Assembly: GCF_030389965.1 (NCBI RefSeq)
Contig: NZ_CP128399.1
Location: 620,001 to 684,000, forward strand
Source of the DNA: Candidatus Chlorohelix allophototropha
GTDB lineage: Bacteria > Chloroflexota > Chloroflexia > Chloroheliales > Chloroheliaceae
Direction of reading: 5' to 3'
Length of the DNA: 64,000 bases
The notes under the pieces: model-generated
Told to the model about the DNA's origin: nothing
Databases searched by the model: none
What the model saw: the letters and a program-made list of their open reading frames with translations, nothing else
Shown: positions 17,437-26,293 of the stretch, piece by piece
Numbering within the stretch: position 1 is the first letter of the stretch
Layout of the letters: every line of letters begins with the position of its first letter
Translations under genes and position numbers: made by a program

Positions 17437-18693
17437 TTAGCTAAATTGGAGTGAGTCTAGAATATCTCCAAAAGTGTTGTTAAAGGAGGCGATTTTGCTT
17501 TTCTCCGCGCCCAATTCAATCAAATAAGCGTCCCGGTTTGAATTTTGAGTCAACATAATATATTCGTGAAAGGTAAGTGAATTCGGGTTCGGATATTCCA
17601 CCTCAAAAGTTACCACACCATTGCGGTTGACTTCTGGTTGAACGGTAACACTAAGTTTGGAATTCTGGTTCTTGAAGGCGCTAATAAATTGATCGGCACG
17701 AGCTTGCAAATCTCCACCTAATCCGGGAAAGCGCAGGATTGAGACAAAAGCTCCTTCAGGGCTAATGCCTTGAATGGTTCCTACATTATTGGTTTCTTCC
17801 CGCGAACTGGTTTTCCAGTCGTTAGGAAAGGTAACGCTTACTCCAAAGTTATTAACCGTACCACCAGTCCCACCAACTGAGGCTACGGTTGTAACCGGAA
17901 TAACCGGCACTTTAGTTGCTACTGCCGCAACCGTAGAAGGGGCGGGAGAGGGTGGCGGTGCGTTGGTACCGCTTGCCCCGGTAGCTACGGTAGTCACTAA
18001 AATAGCGGTTGTGGCTATTCCGGTTGTACCATTTGCACCACCGGTGGTTCTCACTCCGCCGGGAGTGTTGGCAACTGCCGTACCGGGAGTTGGCGTGTTA
18101 TCCTTGTTGCCACTCAGTACAAAAAATCCCGCTACTGCGCCCCCACCGATCAATACCAGCAAAGCTACAATCAAGACAATTATGCCAGCGCCGCCCTTTT
18201 TCTTGGGAGCAGGGGCAGGGGCATAAGGTTGGTATGCCTGCGGTTGATAAGCTTGGGGTTGGGGCTGATAAGCCTGCGGCTGGTAAGCTTGGGGTTGGGG
18301 TTGTACCGGAGGCGTGTTGTAGGGCTGATACCCCTGCGGTTGCACAGGATAAACCGGAGGTTGCATCGGTGCGCTGGGCATTGCCATCTGGGTAGGGGCG
18401 GCTGTTGCTGCAAATTGCATACTGTTGTCGCCAATTTTAATAATATCTCCGGGTTGCAAAGCGCGGGGAGTATTCGGCGCGAGCCTTTGGCTATTAACAT
18501 AACTTCCGTTAGCGGAACCGAGGTCGGTTATAAATATCGTACCACTACGGTTTTCAAATTGGGCGTGACGGCGGGATATTTGCGTGTCATTTAGGACAAT
18601 ATCACAACCAACCTGCCTGCCCAAAACTACTAGCTGGTTCTCTAGATTGAAAGACTTTCCAGCGTCCGAACCGCTTTGCACGATTAGCTGCAT
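17437..18693 (-). CDS. FHA-domain protein with one TM helix and extracellular PsbP/DUF-like domain
   Basis: This 418-residue protein has an N-terminal FHA domain (about 1-95; LGRQ, SRRH at 40-43, GSANGSYVN). A Q/P/A/Y-rich linker with repeated QPQAY units (about 125-165) leads to KKK and a TM helix (about 172-195). A T/P-rich stalk then precedes a C-terminal globular domain starting FGVSVTFPNDW, which resembles PsbP-like or lipoprotein-associated domains exposed outside. The topology (FHA in, sensor-like domain out) mirrors that of the neighbouring PP2C. It is the first gene of the block; GGGAG lies 6 bases before the ATG. Confidence 0.85.
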   Translation of the reverse strand: MQLIVQSGSDAGKSFNLENQLVVLGRQVGCDIVLNDTQISRRHAQFENRSGTIFITDLGSANGSYVNSQRLAPNTPRALQPGDIIKIGDNSMQFAATAAPTQMAMPSAPMQPPVYPVQPQGYQPYNTPPVQPQPQAYQPQAYQPQPQAYQPQAYQPYAPAPAPKKKGGAGIIVLIVALLVLIGGGAVAGFFVLSGNKDNTPTPGTAVANTPGGVRTTGGANGTTGIATTAILVTTVATGASGTNAPPPSPAPSTVAAVATKVPVIPVTTVASVGGTGGTVNNFGVSVTFPNDWKTSSREETNNVGTIQGISPEGAFVSILRFPGLGGDLQARADQFISAFKNQNSKLSVTVQPEVNRNGVVTFEVEYPNPNSLTFHEYIMLTQNSNRDAYLIELGAEKSKIASFNNTFGDILDSLQFS

Positions 18694-18883
18694 TTTTGGC
18701 TCCCGTTCTGGCTAGCTGAGGATTTCTTTGCCGCACAAGTGAATTATTTATTACCCCTTCAAGTCTCTTAAGAGTGGGATTTCTGCTCAAAATTGACGCT
18801 GTGAAGCCTTGTTACATTTTAAGGTATCCCATAAATAAAATCAATAGTGACTGAATCGGGTAGTTGTAATGTTATTATTTATG

Positions 18884-19678
18884 CTATCCCAGAAGAATAT
18901 TTCCGATAAATGCTAAAGCACGACTTTTTTCTTCTGCGCTTCGTCCTGCATCCAATACACAACGGCAGGTGCGGGTGTAAGAACCGATAGTTTGAAGCTC
19001 GGTTCGTCCTTCTTGCCATCGAAAAGGTTGCCCGCTTTTATCACGTAAGTATTGTTCTGCTTCAGCTTTGCCAAATGGATATGCAATCTGAAAACGCCTT
19101 GAACGTGCCGAACCCTCAAAAATGTAAAAACCATCGTACCAACGCGGGTCATGCTGCGCTCTTCTAAAATGGGCGTTATGCATATATCGCGCAAAGTTAG
19201 CAGGTTCAAGTTGGGCGCGAATATCTTTTAAGATTCTGGCTATTTCTAGAAAGCCCACCAGATAAAAACCGGCTTGCCCGGTAAACAGCCCATTGTGATA
19301 ATCTGCCAACCTTGCCAGAAATACCAGTATATCGCCGGGTTGCGCTTGCTTGAGAGCGGCGGCGCGAGGGGTTCGCCCACATTCATCGCCGTAAGTCAGC
19401 GCGGTAAAATCAGGGTCGGCATGTACCGCTAAATCTGCCCGGTTTATAGGTATATAACGCGCCAACGATTCATTTGTTTCGTTCCAGCATTGAAGTTGGT
19501 TATATCGCACAAAGCCGGATGCTTGTTGGAATTCTTTTAGCTCTGGAATGGGTATAAACTCAAAACGCCCGTCTGGGAAACGTGGGCTTTGCAAACCGAG
19601 ATTGATATGGCTGGCATTCACCCCTACATTAGCCAGAAAAATGCGTGGCAAGGGTTGATTCGCATGAATTAATGACAT
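18884..19678 (-). CDS. Uncharacterised protein with possible Nmad3-like fold
   Basis: I do not recognise this 264-residue soluble protein with certainty. It begins PRIFLANVGVNASHINLGLQ, then RFEFIPIPEL, HADPDFTALTYGDECGRTPR and a QPGDILVFLARL strand. The order (N-terminal Asn/Ser-rich loop, 'lPIP', H-D-P, G-R, GD-f-hydrophobic) is reminiscent of Nmad3 (nucleotide modification-associated domain 3) proteins, which have been linked to hypermodified-base biosynthesis. This is pattern recall and weak. No DNA-modification, phage or restriction gene is adjacent. The gene is divergent from a small membrane-protein gene. Confidence 0.45.
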   Translation of the reverse strand: MSLIHANQPLPRIFLANVGVNASHINLGLQSPRFPDGRFEFIPIPELKEFQQASGFVRYNQLQCWNETNESLARYIPINRADLAVHADPDFTALTYGDECGRTPRAAALKQAQPGDILVFLARLADYHNGLFTGQAGFYLVGFLEIARILKDIRAQLEPANFARYMHNAHFRRAQHDPRWYDGFYIFEGSARSRRFQIAYPFGKAEAEQYLRDKSGQPFRWQEGRTELQTIGSYTRTCRCVLDAGRSAEEKSRALAFIGNILLG

Positions 19679-19776
19679 TTTTGTGGTTTGGCTTAAAATA
19701 AAAAGAAACTTTCCGGGCGCATTTTAGTATATATTCCTGAACTTGGCTATTTTGGTAGTGAAAAGGAGAATGAAAA

Positions 19777-20034
19777 ATGGGCATACTGAGTTTTGTAGCA
19801 GGAATTGCACTTATTGTAATCGGCGCGTTTGGCGTTTACAACGCATGGGGTCGTTTTAACATTGGGTTTAAATCGGCGGAGAAGTTGGCGCCGCTTTTCA
19901 CCGGCGCTGCTACCGTTGTACTTGGCTTATTGTTCCTGATTTGGCAATTTGACATATGGTGGGCGGTTCTTGGCTTACTGCTATTCGGCCTGGGTTACCT
20001 GCTGCGCGGACCTAACCGCACCATTAGCCGATAA
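19777..20034 (+). CDS. Small membrane protein, three hydrophobic segments
   Basis: This 85-residue protein has hydrophobic segments at about 3-22, 40-58 and 60-78, a short charged tail (RGPNRTISR), and no known motif. Start supported by AAAAGGAG nine bases before the ATG. A terminator follows directly, so it is an independent transcript. The function is unknown. Confidence 0.7.
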   Translation: MGILSFVAGIALIVIGAFGVYNAWGRFNIGFKSAEKLAPLFTGAATVVLGLLFLIWQFDIWWAVLGLLLFGLGYLLRGPNRTISR

Positions 20035-20043
20035 ATTCAGGCA

Positions 20044-20077
20044 GGGGCGTATTCTGAGCAGTACGCCTCGTATTTTT
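20044..20077 (+). terminator. Rho-independent terminator of the small membrane protein gene
   Basis: The stem GGGGCGTA/TACGCCTC (one G-T pair) is followed by GTATTTTT, about ten bases after the stop codon. Confidence 0.8.
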
Positions 20078-20112
20078 ATGGTAATCTTTCCCGCTCTCAT
20101 TCTGTCTGCTTG

Positions 20113-20547
20113 CTAGTGTACACAGAACTCGTTGCCTTCCGGGTCGGTCAAAACAATCCAGTATTCATCTTGGGTTTGCATTTCGCGCTGTAATTTTGCG
20201 CCATGCGTAATCAGGCGCGCTGTTTCTGCTTTAACCCGATCAATCCGATCTTGAAGCGGAGTCGAAAAGCCCCCACTCACATTCAAGTCCAGATGCACTC
20301 GATTTTTAACGATTTTAGGCTCCGGTACTTTTTGGAAGAAAATACGCGAGCCTTTGCCCTCCGGGTCTTCAATCGCGGATTTGCTATCCCACTCACTTTC
20401 AGGAATGTTTCGCGCTTTGAGAAATTCATTCCATGTATTAAAACCGGACGGTGGGTTGGGAATTTTGTAATGAAGGGCATCCGCCCAAAAATGAGCTAAC
20501 TTGTCCGGGTTGCTACAATCAAAAGTAACCTGAAAACCTATTGCCAT
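20113..20547 (-). CDS. VOC-superfamily (glyoxalase-like) protein
   Basis: This 144-residue protein starts MAIGFQVTFDCSNPDKLAHFWADAL, contains KNRVHLDLN and ends LTDPEGNEFCVH. The conserved H, E and the 'DPEGN' terminal turn match the glyoxalase-like VOC family (type PF18029). Members are metal-dependent or bind antibiotics or small metabolites; the substrate is unknown. CAGGAG lies 11 bases before the ATG. It is downstream of metH by 93 bases on the same strand order, but its own ribosome site and the gap do not show whether it is separate. Confidence 0.8.
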   Translation of the reverse strand: MAIGFQVTFDCSNPDKLAHFWADALHYKIPNPPSGFNTWNEFLKARNIPESEWDSKSAIEDPEGKGSRIFFQKVPEPKIVKNRVHLDLNVSGGFSTPLQDRIDRVKAETARLITHGAKLQREMQTQDEYWIVLTDPEGNEFCVH

Positions 20548-20640
20548 AGGAAATACTACTCCTGCTAAAAGAGGTTATCATGTTTGTTGAGTAGGGGATG
20601 CCGGATAATTATTAATCCAGCATCCTCTATTACTATTTTA

Positions 20641-23600
20641 CTACAGGCGGGAAACCGATTCGCGATCTAGGGTGGAGTAGTATTTGGCGGAGGTGTGGTG
20701 TACCACCAGCGCGGCTGTGCTTTGCTCAGGGTCAAGTTGGTGCGCTTCGGTAATGCTCACCCCAATTTCGCTGGTGATGGGCATCAGTTGGAACAACTTT
20801 TGCTGGTCTTCCAGATCTGGGCAAGCAGGATATCCCCAGCTATAGCGTTTGCCTTGTCCTTCGTGCAACCCTAATTCCGCGATAATCTGTCGGTTGAGAT
20901 ACTCTGCGGCAGCTTCCGCTATGCTGCTGGCAAGCCCATGCACAAAGTAGGCGCGACTATAATCGCCTTGCTTGTTGAGTCGGTCGCAATATTCGCCCGC
21001 AACTTGCCCGGCGGTAACTACCTGTAAGGGTATTACATCGTATTTGCCGGCGGCGGTTTGGCTAGTGGCAAAATAGTCGGCAAGACACAGCTTTTCGCCA
21101 CCGGGTTGACGTGGGAAACTGAAGCGGGTCAGTTCGCGTTCCCGATTCTCAGGGTCATAAATTACTACTTCTTCGCCTTCGGTGCGACATGGGAAGTAGC
21201 CGTAAATCGCCTTGGGAGCAAGGAAGCCTTCGCGCTCTGCCGACTCGCGTAGTTCCGCCAACAACGGCTCGAACTCATCCTTTACCAGCGTTTCATAGCC
21301 ACCCTCAAGCTTTTTTTTGCTGCTACCGCCGCCCCAATGCAATCGGAACAGGGTGTTTTTATCCAGCAAGTCAAAAAGCTGCTCTAAAGGCAATTGCTTA
21401 AGGGTGCAGTAACCCCAGAAGGGTGGTTCGGGTAAGTGCTTAAGGTCTTCAACGCCACTAGGACGAATGCTACCGTTCAAGGCTGCTTTGGTAGCTGCTT
21501 CCGCTTCTAGCCGGGCATGTGTTTGTGCTACGCGGGCATCTCGTTCATGCTCTTTCACAATCGATGCATGCGCCTCTACCAACAACTGGTTTTTAAATTG
21601 GGCGCTGGCAGCTTTATCGGTGAGTTTGTCTATAACCGACAAGCCTTCAAAAGCGTCTTTACAGTAAAAGACACCGGGCGTGTAGGGCGTTTCAGGATTG
21701 TTATTGACAAAATTGGTGCGATATCCAAAAGCCCGATTGATGGCGGCTCCACCAATGAGGACGGGGAAATCCAAACCGCGCCGTTGTAATTCCTGCACAC
21801 ACAGCGGCATTTGCTTGCTGGTACTGACCAACAAGGCGGAAAGACCGATGGCATCCGCGCCCACTTCCACCGCTTTCTCGATGATAGTATTGACCGGAAC
21901 TTGCTTGCCTAAATCGTACACGGTGTAGCCGTTGTTGGTGAGAATGGTATTCACCAGGCTCTTGCCGATGTCATGCACATCGCCAAAGACGGTAGCAATT
22001 ACCACCTTACCTTTGGTATAGCCTTCTTTCTTTTCTAAGTATTGTTCAAGCCACGCCACCGCTTTTTTCATCACTTCGGCGCTTTGCAGCACGAAAGGCA
22101 GAATGAGTTCGCCCGCGCCAAACTTGTCGCCAACCTCTTTCATGGCAGGCAGCAACACCTCGTTGAGTACCGGCACTGCGCCCCGGTTTTCCACCTCGGC
22201 ATCTACCAGCGCTTCAATGCCTTCTTTCTTGCGGTGCAGAATCTGGTAATGCAACTTCTCAGCCACCGACATACCTGCGGTTGCGTCTTCCGCTTCGGCT
22301 TTGACCCCGGCGCTGGTATTCTTCTCGAAAAATTCGATAAAGCGGGGCAAGGCATCCTGATCGTGATTGAAAATCAGGTCATCGCACAGTTTGCGCTGCT
22401 CGTCCGGGATTTCAGCGTAGGGGGTAATGTGGCTAGGATTTACAATCGCCATATCTAGCCCGTATTGTACTGCGTGGTGCAGGAACATCGAGTTAAGCAC
22501 TGCACGCGCCCTTTGAGCCACCCCGAACGAAACGTTGCTAACCCCCAGAATAGTCAAAACTTCCGGGTACGCCTCTTTTAGGCGTTTGATACCAAGCAGC
22601 GTCTGATAGGCATCTTCTCGCAAGTCTTCTTGTCCGGTAGTAAGCGGGAAGGTCAGCAAATCGAAAATAAGGGCGTTATCCGGTAGGTCGTAATTTTCAT
22701 GTACGATCTGGCGTATGCGTGTGGCAATCTCAAATTTTCGCTCGGCGGTATGCGCCATGCCCTCTTCGTCAATGGTAAGCGCAATAACGGCAGCGCCATG
22801 ATCGCGCACCAACGGCATAATCGCTTCGATACGCTCAGTGCCTCGCTCCATATTTATAGAGTTAATGATACAGCGACCGGGCGCAGCTTTCAGGGCAGCT
22901 TCAATTACATCCGCTTCAGTTGAGTCGATTACCAGCGGGGCTTCGATGGCGGTAGAAAGTTTCTTGACGGTACGGCGCATCTGTTCCGCTTCATCGGTGC
23001 GCTCGGTCAATGCCACCTGTACGTCTAGCGTATGTGCGCCACCCTCCACCTGTTCGCGGGCAATGGTCATCAACCCATCGTAATCATCTGCCAACAGCAG
23101 TTGCCGCACCTTCTTGCTGCCGGTGCTGTTCACCCGTTCGCCTACCAGCATTGGTGGCGGGTCTTGGAGTAATGAGGTAGCGCGAATACCGCTCGAAACC
23201 AGCGCTTCAGCTTGAAGTGTACGCACAGGCTTTTCATGTCCCCACACCTGTTTTGCGAGTTCGGCGGTGTATTCAGGGGTAGAGCCGCAGCAAGTCCCGA
23301 CGATGTTAATTCCCAGTTCTTCTACAAATTCTTTCAGGATTTCTGCCATAGGTACAGCCTGAAGCGGGTAAACGGTGCGCCCTCTTTCATTAATCGGCAA
23401 TCCGGCGTTAGGTAGGCAACTAAGCTTAACCTTGCTATGTTCGCTTAGGTAGCGCATCGGTTCGCGCATCAGGTCGGGACCAACGGCGCAATTAAGCCCG
23501 ATAATATCGGCGCGTAAACTCTCTAGCGTAACCATAACGGCGGCAATATCTGTACCTAACAACATTCGCCCGTTACCGTCCAACACCGAAACCTGCGCTT

Positions 23601-24231
23601 GAATCGGCACCCATTTTCCGGTTTGGATAATCGCTTCACGAATCCCGAAAATTGCTGCTTTAACTTCCAGAATATCCTGTGAGGTTTCGATTAGCAGCAC
23701 ATCAGCGCCGCCTTCGATGAGCGCTTTGCTCTGTTCGGCGTAAGTCTCTTTAAGCTGATCAAAGGTGATGTTGCCAAGCACCGGGTCTTCTGAGGAAGGC
23801 AGGAGTCCGGTAGGTCCGATACTTCCGGCAACGAAGCGGGGACGTGAAGGGTCGGCAGCGGTAAAACGGTCGGCGACTCGGCGTGCAATCTGAGTGGCGG
23901 TGAAATTAATCTCATAAGTCAGATGACCGAGTTTGTACTCGTCCAGTTTGAGGCGACTACCCGTGAAACTATCGGATTCGACTACATCTGCGCCTGCTGC
24001 GAAGTAAGCGGAATGGATTTCTTCAATAACATCAGGGCGGGTTAAGACCAGATATTCATTGCAACCGTGATACTGCTCCCCACCGTAATCATCGACGGTC
24101 AAGTTGCGTTCCATCAATTGTGTACCCATCGCGCCATCGTAAACCAACACGCGCTTTTCCAGTTCCCGCATAAAGCTGGAAGCCTGATACTTTTCCGGGC
24201 TGCCGAATGGATTAAAAATCTGGTTGCTCAA
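20641..24231 (-). CDS. metH: Cobalamin-dependent methionine synthase
   Basis: This 1196-residue, four-module enzyme transfers methyl from 5-methyltetrahydrofolate to homocysteine via cobalamin. The homocysteine domain (about 20-340) has the zinc ligands C in GLNCAVGPD and CC in GTCCGST. The pterin-binding domain (about 360-630) follows. The B12 domain (about 660-900) carries DVHDIGKSLV, whose His is the lower cobalt ligand. The AdoMet-binding reactivation domain is at about 940-1196 (the YPACPDL turn and a final VHHTSAKYYS). Length is close to E. coli MetH (1227). Start is TTG, fixed by AGGAGG eight bases or so upstream. Expression is controlled by a SAM-I riboswitch and terminator in the leader. 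Confidence 0.97.
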   Translation of the reverse strand: MSNQIFNPFGSPEKYQASSFMRELEKRVLVYDGAMGTQLMERNLTVDDYGGEQYHGCNEYLVLTRPDVIEEIHSAYFAAGADVVESDSFTGSRLKLDEYKLGHLTYEINFTATQIARRVADRFTAADPSRPRFVAGSIGPTGLLPSSEDPVLGNITFDQLKETYAEQSKALIEGGADVLLIETSQDILEVKAAIFGIREAIIQTGKWVPIQAQVSVLDGNGRMLLGTDIAAVMVTLESLRADIIGLNCAVGPDLMREPMRYLSEHSKVKLSCLPNAGLPINERGRTVYPLQAVPMAEILKEFVEELGINIVGTCCGSTPEYTAELAKQVWGHEKPVRTLQAEALVSSGIRATSLLQDPPPMLVGERVNSTGSKKVRQLLLADDYDGLMTIAREQVEGGAHTLDVQVALTERTDEAEQMRRTVKKLSTAIEAPLVIDSTEADVIEAALKAAPGRCIINSINMERGTERIEAIMPLVRDHGAAVIALTIDEEGMAHTAERKFEIATRIRQIVHENYDLPDNALIFDLLTFPLTTGQEDLREDAYQTLLGIKRLKEAYPEVLTILGVSNVSFGVAQRARAVLNSMFLHHAVQYGLDMAIVNPSHITPYAEIPDEQRKLCDDLIFNHDQDALPRFIEFFEKNTSAGVKAEAEDATAGMSVAEKLHYQILHRKKEGIEALVDAEVENRGAVPVLNEVLLPAMKEVGDKFGAGELILPFVLQSAEVMKKAVAWLEQYLEKKEGYTKGKVVIATVFGDVHDIGKSLVNTILTNNGYTVYDLGKQVPVNTIIEKAVEVGADAIGLSALLVSTSKQMPLCVQELQRRGLDFPVLIGGAAINRAFGYRTNFVNNNPETPYTPGVFYCKDAFEGLSVIDKLTDKAASAQFKNQLLVEAHASIVKEHERDARVAQTHARLEAEAATKAALNGSIRPSGVEDLKHLPEPPFWGYCTLKQLPLEQLFDLLDKNTLFRLHWGGGSSKKKLEGGYETLVKDEFEPLLAELRESAEREGFLAPKAIYGYFPCRTEGEEVVIYDPENRERELTRFSFPRQPGGEKLCLADYFATSQTAAGKYDVIPLQVVTAGQVAGEYCDRLNKQGDYSRAYFVHGLASSIAEAAAEYLNRQIIAELGLHEGQGKRYSWGYPACPDLEDQQKLFQLMPITSEIGVSITEAHQLDPEQSTAALVVHHTSAKYYSTLDRESVSRL

Positions 24232-24251
24232 TCCCTTATCCTCCTAATCGC

Positions 24252-24283
24252 AAAAAAACCCTCCGTACATACCGGAAGGTTTA
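24252..24283 (-). terminator. Expression-platform terminator in the metH leader
   Basis: On the minus strand AACCTTCCG and CGGAGGGTT form a stem with loop GTATGTA, followed by TTTTTTTG. It lies between the SAM-I aptamer and the metH ribosome site. A second hairpin between the two (CCCGTG/CGCGGG, about 24285-24308) could take part in the switch. Confidence 0.85.
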
Positions 24284-24310
24284 CAAGTTCCCGCGCTATT
24301 ACACGGGCTT

Positions 24311-24404
24311 CTATCTTTCCCTACCGGGCTGGATTTAGCACCTTGCCAGTGGCGACAGGTTGCTAGAGGTTCAACGTGCCAGTTCACTCCCCTCTTCTTG
24401 ATAG
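24311..24404 (-). ncRNA. SAM-I (S-box) riboswitch aptamer upstream of metH
   Basis: On the minus strand the P1 5' arm CTATCAAGAAGAGG is followed by the core AACTGGCACG..GAACCTCTAGCAACC, then GGTGCTAAATCC, then AGGGAAAGATAG closing P1. These are the conserved S-box blocks (kink-turn region, GCAACC, GGTGC.AA.TCC, and the final GA.AGATA.). SAM binding should stabilise P1 and allow the downstream terminator to form, shutting off metH when SAM is plentiful; this direction is inferred from the family and terminator position. Confidence 0.92.
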
Positions 24405-24437
24405 TGCAAGATATTTGCTATTTTTCCTATCAAAACC

Positions 24438-24466
24438 ATACTAACATACTCGTTAATCAGGGTCAA
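24438..24466 (-). promoter_or_regulatory. Predicted sigma-70-type promoter of metH
   Basis: On the minus strand TTGACC, a 17-base spacer and TAGTAT lie about 30 bases before the SAM-I aptamer. The neighbouring IS4-like element ends 38 bases upstream of the -35 and so has spared it. Confidence 0.55.
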
Positions 24467-24504
24467 ACCGGGCTGAACAGGGCTGTTGCACCACAGGAAT
24501 TACC

Positions 24505-25739
24505 TTTTGCAAATTTGCTACCGTACAGATATAAAGGAGAGGAAAAGGAGGAGAAGGTTGAGGCAGAGTGGTAAACTGTAGTTTTCTTACCGACCAAAGT
24601 AGAAAGCAAAAGGATACCAAAATGAGTGACAACCTTCGCCGACATCGTGCCATAAAACAGCAATTGTTGCAACTCCACCCACAAGCGCAGGGGCGCGAAT
24701 TACAATATTTAACAATTCTAGCGATGGTGATCAGTGGGATTGTAGGTAGTCGGCATAGTGCGTTGCCTAATATCGCCGCCAAAGTGCCAGATAAAACTAA
24801 ACGGGAAAGCCGCATCATCCGAATGCGCCGATTGCTCAAAAATGATAACTTTAACCAAAAAGTGGTGTATGCTCCTTTCGCCAAACAATTGCTGAGTAGC
24901 CTGTGTCATTGTCCACTGGTACTGGTGATAGATGGCAGTCAGGTTGGTGCTGGTGGAATGGGCTTAGTAATCAGTGTAGTATATCAGGGGCGGGCTTTAC
25001 CTTTGGGTTGGTTGGTGGTTAAGGCTAAAAAGGGACATTTAGCTCAAGCTTTGCACATCAGATTGTTAAAGCAAGTTCACTCGTTGGTTCCGTCTGGTAG
25101 CCAAGTAGTCTTTTTGGGTGATGGTGAATTCGATGGCTGTCGTTTGTTAAGACGGTTAGATTATTACGGTTGGCAGTATGTCTGTCGTACTGCTAAAAAT
25201 AGCCAGGTCTGGTTGGATGAACAAGCTCATTATGCCATCAGTAAGTTAGGGGTTCAGCCTGGTCAGGTAGTGAGTCAGAGCGGCGTAGCATTCAGCAAAC
25301 ACGAGTACGGACCAGTACTGGTCATAGCGGTCTGGCAAAAGCCTTACCGTGAGCCACTTTATCTGGTGAGTAATTTGGCTCTAGCCCAGGAAGCAATCCG
25401 GTACTACAAAAAGAGGTTTAGGATTGAAACCTTCTTTTCCGATAGCAAGAGCCGAGGGTTTCGGCTGGACAAGAGCCATTTGGATGACCCTAAACGGCTA
25501 GAAAGGTTATTGTTAGCGGCTTGTCTGGCTTATCTTTGGATTGTACATCTGGGTACGATAGCTTTAGCTGAAGGCTGGAACCGGGTCATTCATCGCACCG
25601 AACGACTGGATTTGAGCCTGTTCAATTTAGGTTTGAACCTGCTTGAGCATTTTTTGAATGAACATTTACCCTTACCAGTCGCCTTTATCCCTTTTCTTTT
25701 AGAGGATTTCTAATTGTGTACGGTAGCAAATTTGCAAAA
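24505..25739 (+). mobile_element. IS4-like insertion sequence, intact
   Basis: It is bounded by 23-bp perfect inverted repeats (24505-24527 and 25717-25739; core GCAAATTTGCTACCGTAC). Outer bases CC/GG extend the match with one extra A on the right. The element carries one complete transposase gene. I could not fix the target duplication with confidence. It sits upstream of the metH promoter. Confidence 0.85.
24622..25713 (+). CDS. IS4-like DDE transposase
   Basis: It is about 363 residues from ATG at 24622; an upstream ATG at 24568 would add 18 residues. The DDE-fold sites are: first Asp in LVIDGSQVG, second in FLGDGEFDGC, and Glu in RIETFFSDSKSRGF (a Y/F-R..E-like signature with downstream K). 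A C-terminal hydrophobic helix (LLLAACLAYLWIVHLG) is typical of the family. It catalyses cut-and-paste transposition of the element defined by the flanking repeats. No frameshift or stop is seen, so it is probably functional. Confidence 0.85.
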   Translation: MSDNLRRHRAIKQQLLQLHPQAQGRELQYLTILAMVISGIVGSRHSALPNIAAKVPDKTKRESRIIRMRRLLKNDNFNQKVVYAPFAKQLLSSLCHCPLVLVIDGSQVGAGGMGLVISVVYQGRALPLGWLVVKAKKGHLAQALHIRLLKQVHSLVPSGSQVVFLGDGEFDGCRLLRRLDYYGWQYVCRTAKNSQVWLDEQAHYAISKLGVQPGQVVSQSGVAFSKHEYGPVLVIAVWQKPYREPLYLVSNLALAQEAIRYYKKRFRIETFFSDSKSRGFRLDKSHLDDPKRLERLLLAACLAYLWIVHLGTIALAEGWNRVIHRTERLDLSLFNLGLNLLEHFLNEHLPLPVAFIPFLLEDF

Positions 25740-26020
25740 AGGTTTTTATAGGAATTTGGCTACAAATTAGGCTCGGTACGAAAGTGGTAAATTACCAGTT
25801 TAAAGAACTGAACCCACTTGAAACTTACAGATTTTGCAAGGCTGTGTTTTGACCGAAAGCGGTGGTAAAAAAATCGGTTTCCAAAACCTTTACAACTTAA
25901 ACCCTCGCTCTTCTCTACCGTAATAGCCGCTGAGGTAAAACAATGCTTTGCGCCCAAAGGTTAAGGAGTCTGGGCGCAGCCATTGTAAAGCAAGTATAGA
26001 GGATTAAAGAGGGTAAAGAT
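25740..26020. other. Non-coding spacer with an imperfect hairpin
   Basis: There is no convincing gene between the IS4-like element and the 75-residue coiled-coil gene. At 25941-25985 an imperfect inverted repeat (CAATG..GCGCCCA / TGGGCGC..CATTG) could form a stem of 12 pairs around a 14-base loop. There is no T-tract, so its role is unclear. Confidence 0.4.
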
Positions 26021-26248
26021 TTAGGAAACTTTTGAGTACATCCAGAATCTTACCGGAGCCTCATATTGTTCATTAGGAATTTCTTCTAGCACATCTTGGA
26101 CTTCGGTAATTGCACGATGTAATGCAATCCGTTTTTCCTGATATTCTTTTTCTATCTTATATAAGGCTTCGAGATATTTCTGTTCTCGCTCTAGTAACTC
26201 ATTTCGAGACTCTTTGCCACTCAAAGGCTCGATCTTATTTTTATTCAT
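26021..26248 (-). CDS. Short coiled-coil protein
   Basis: This 75-residue, charged protein is predicted to be largely alpha-helical, with a heptad-like stretch ESRNELLEREQKYLEALYKI. Start set at the ATG at 26248 because GGAGG lies 9 bases upstream; a longer frame beginning at 26293 lacks such a site. I do not recognise it. It stands alone between mobile elements, so it may be a cargo or orphan gene. Confidence 0.5.
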   Translation of the reverse strand: MNKNKIEPLSGKESRNELLEREQKYLEALYKIEKEYQEKRIALHRAITEVQDVLEEIPNEQYEAPVRFWMYSKVS

Positions 26249-26293
26249 ATTTTGTACCTCCATTGACCATATCTCTGAAACCGATATAGCCAA

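Noticed and set aside
18884-19678. Complete DNA-hypermodification island around the Nmad3-like gene
   Set aside because: Neighbours are a small membrane protein, FHA gene and VOC/metH genes, with no modification or phage genes.
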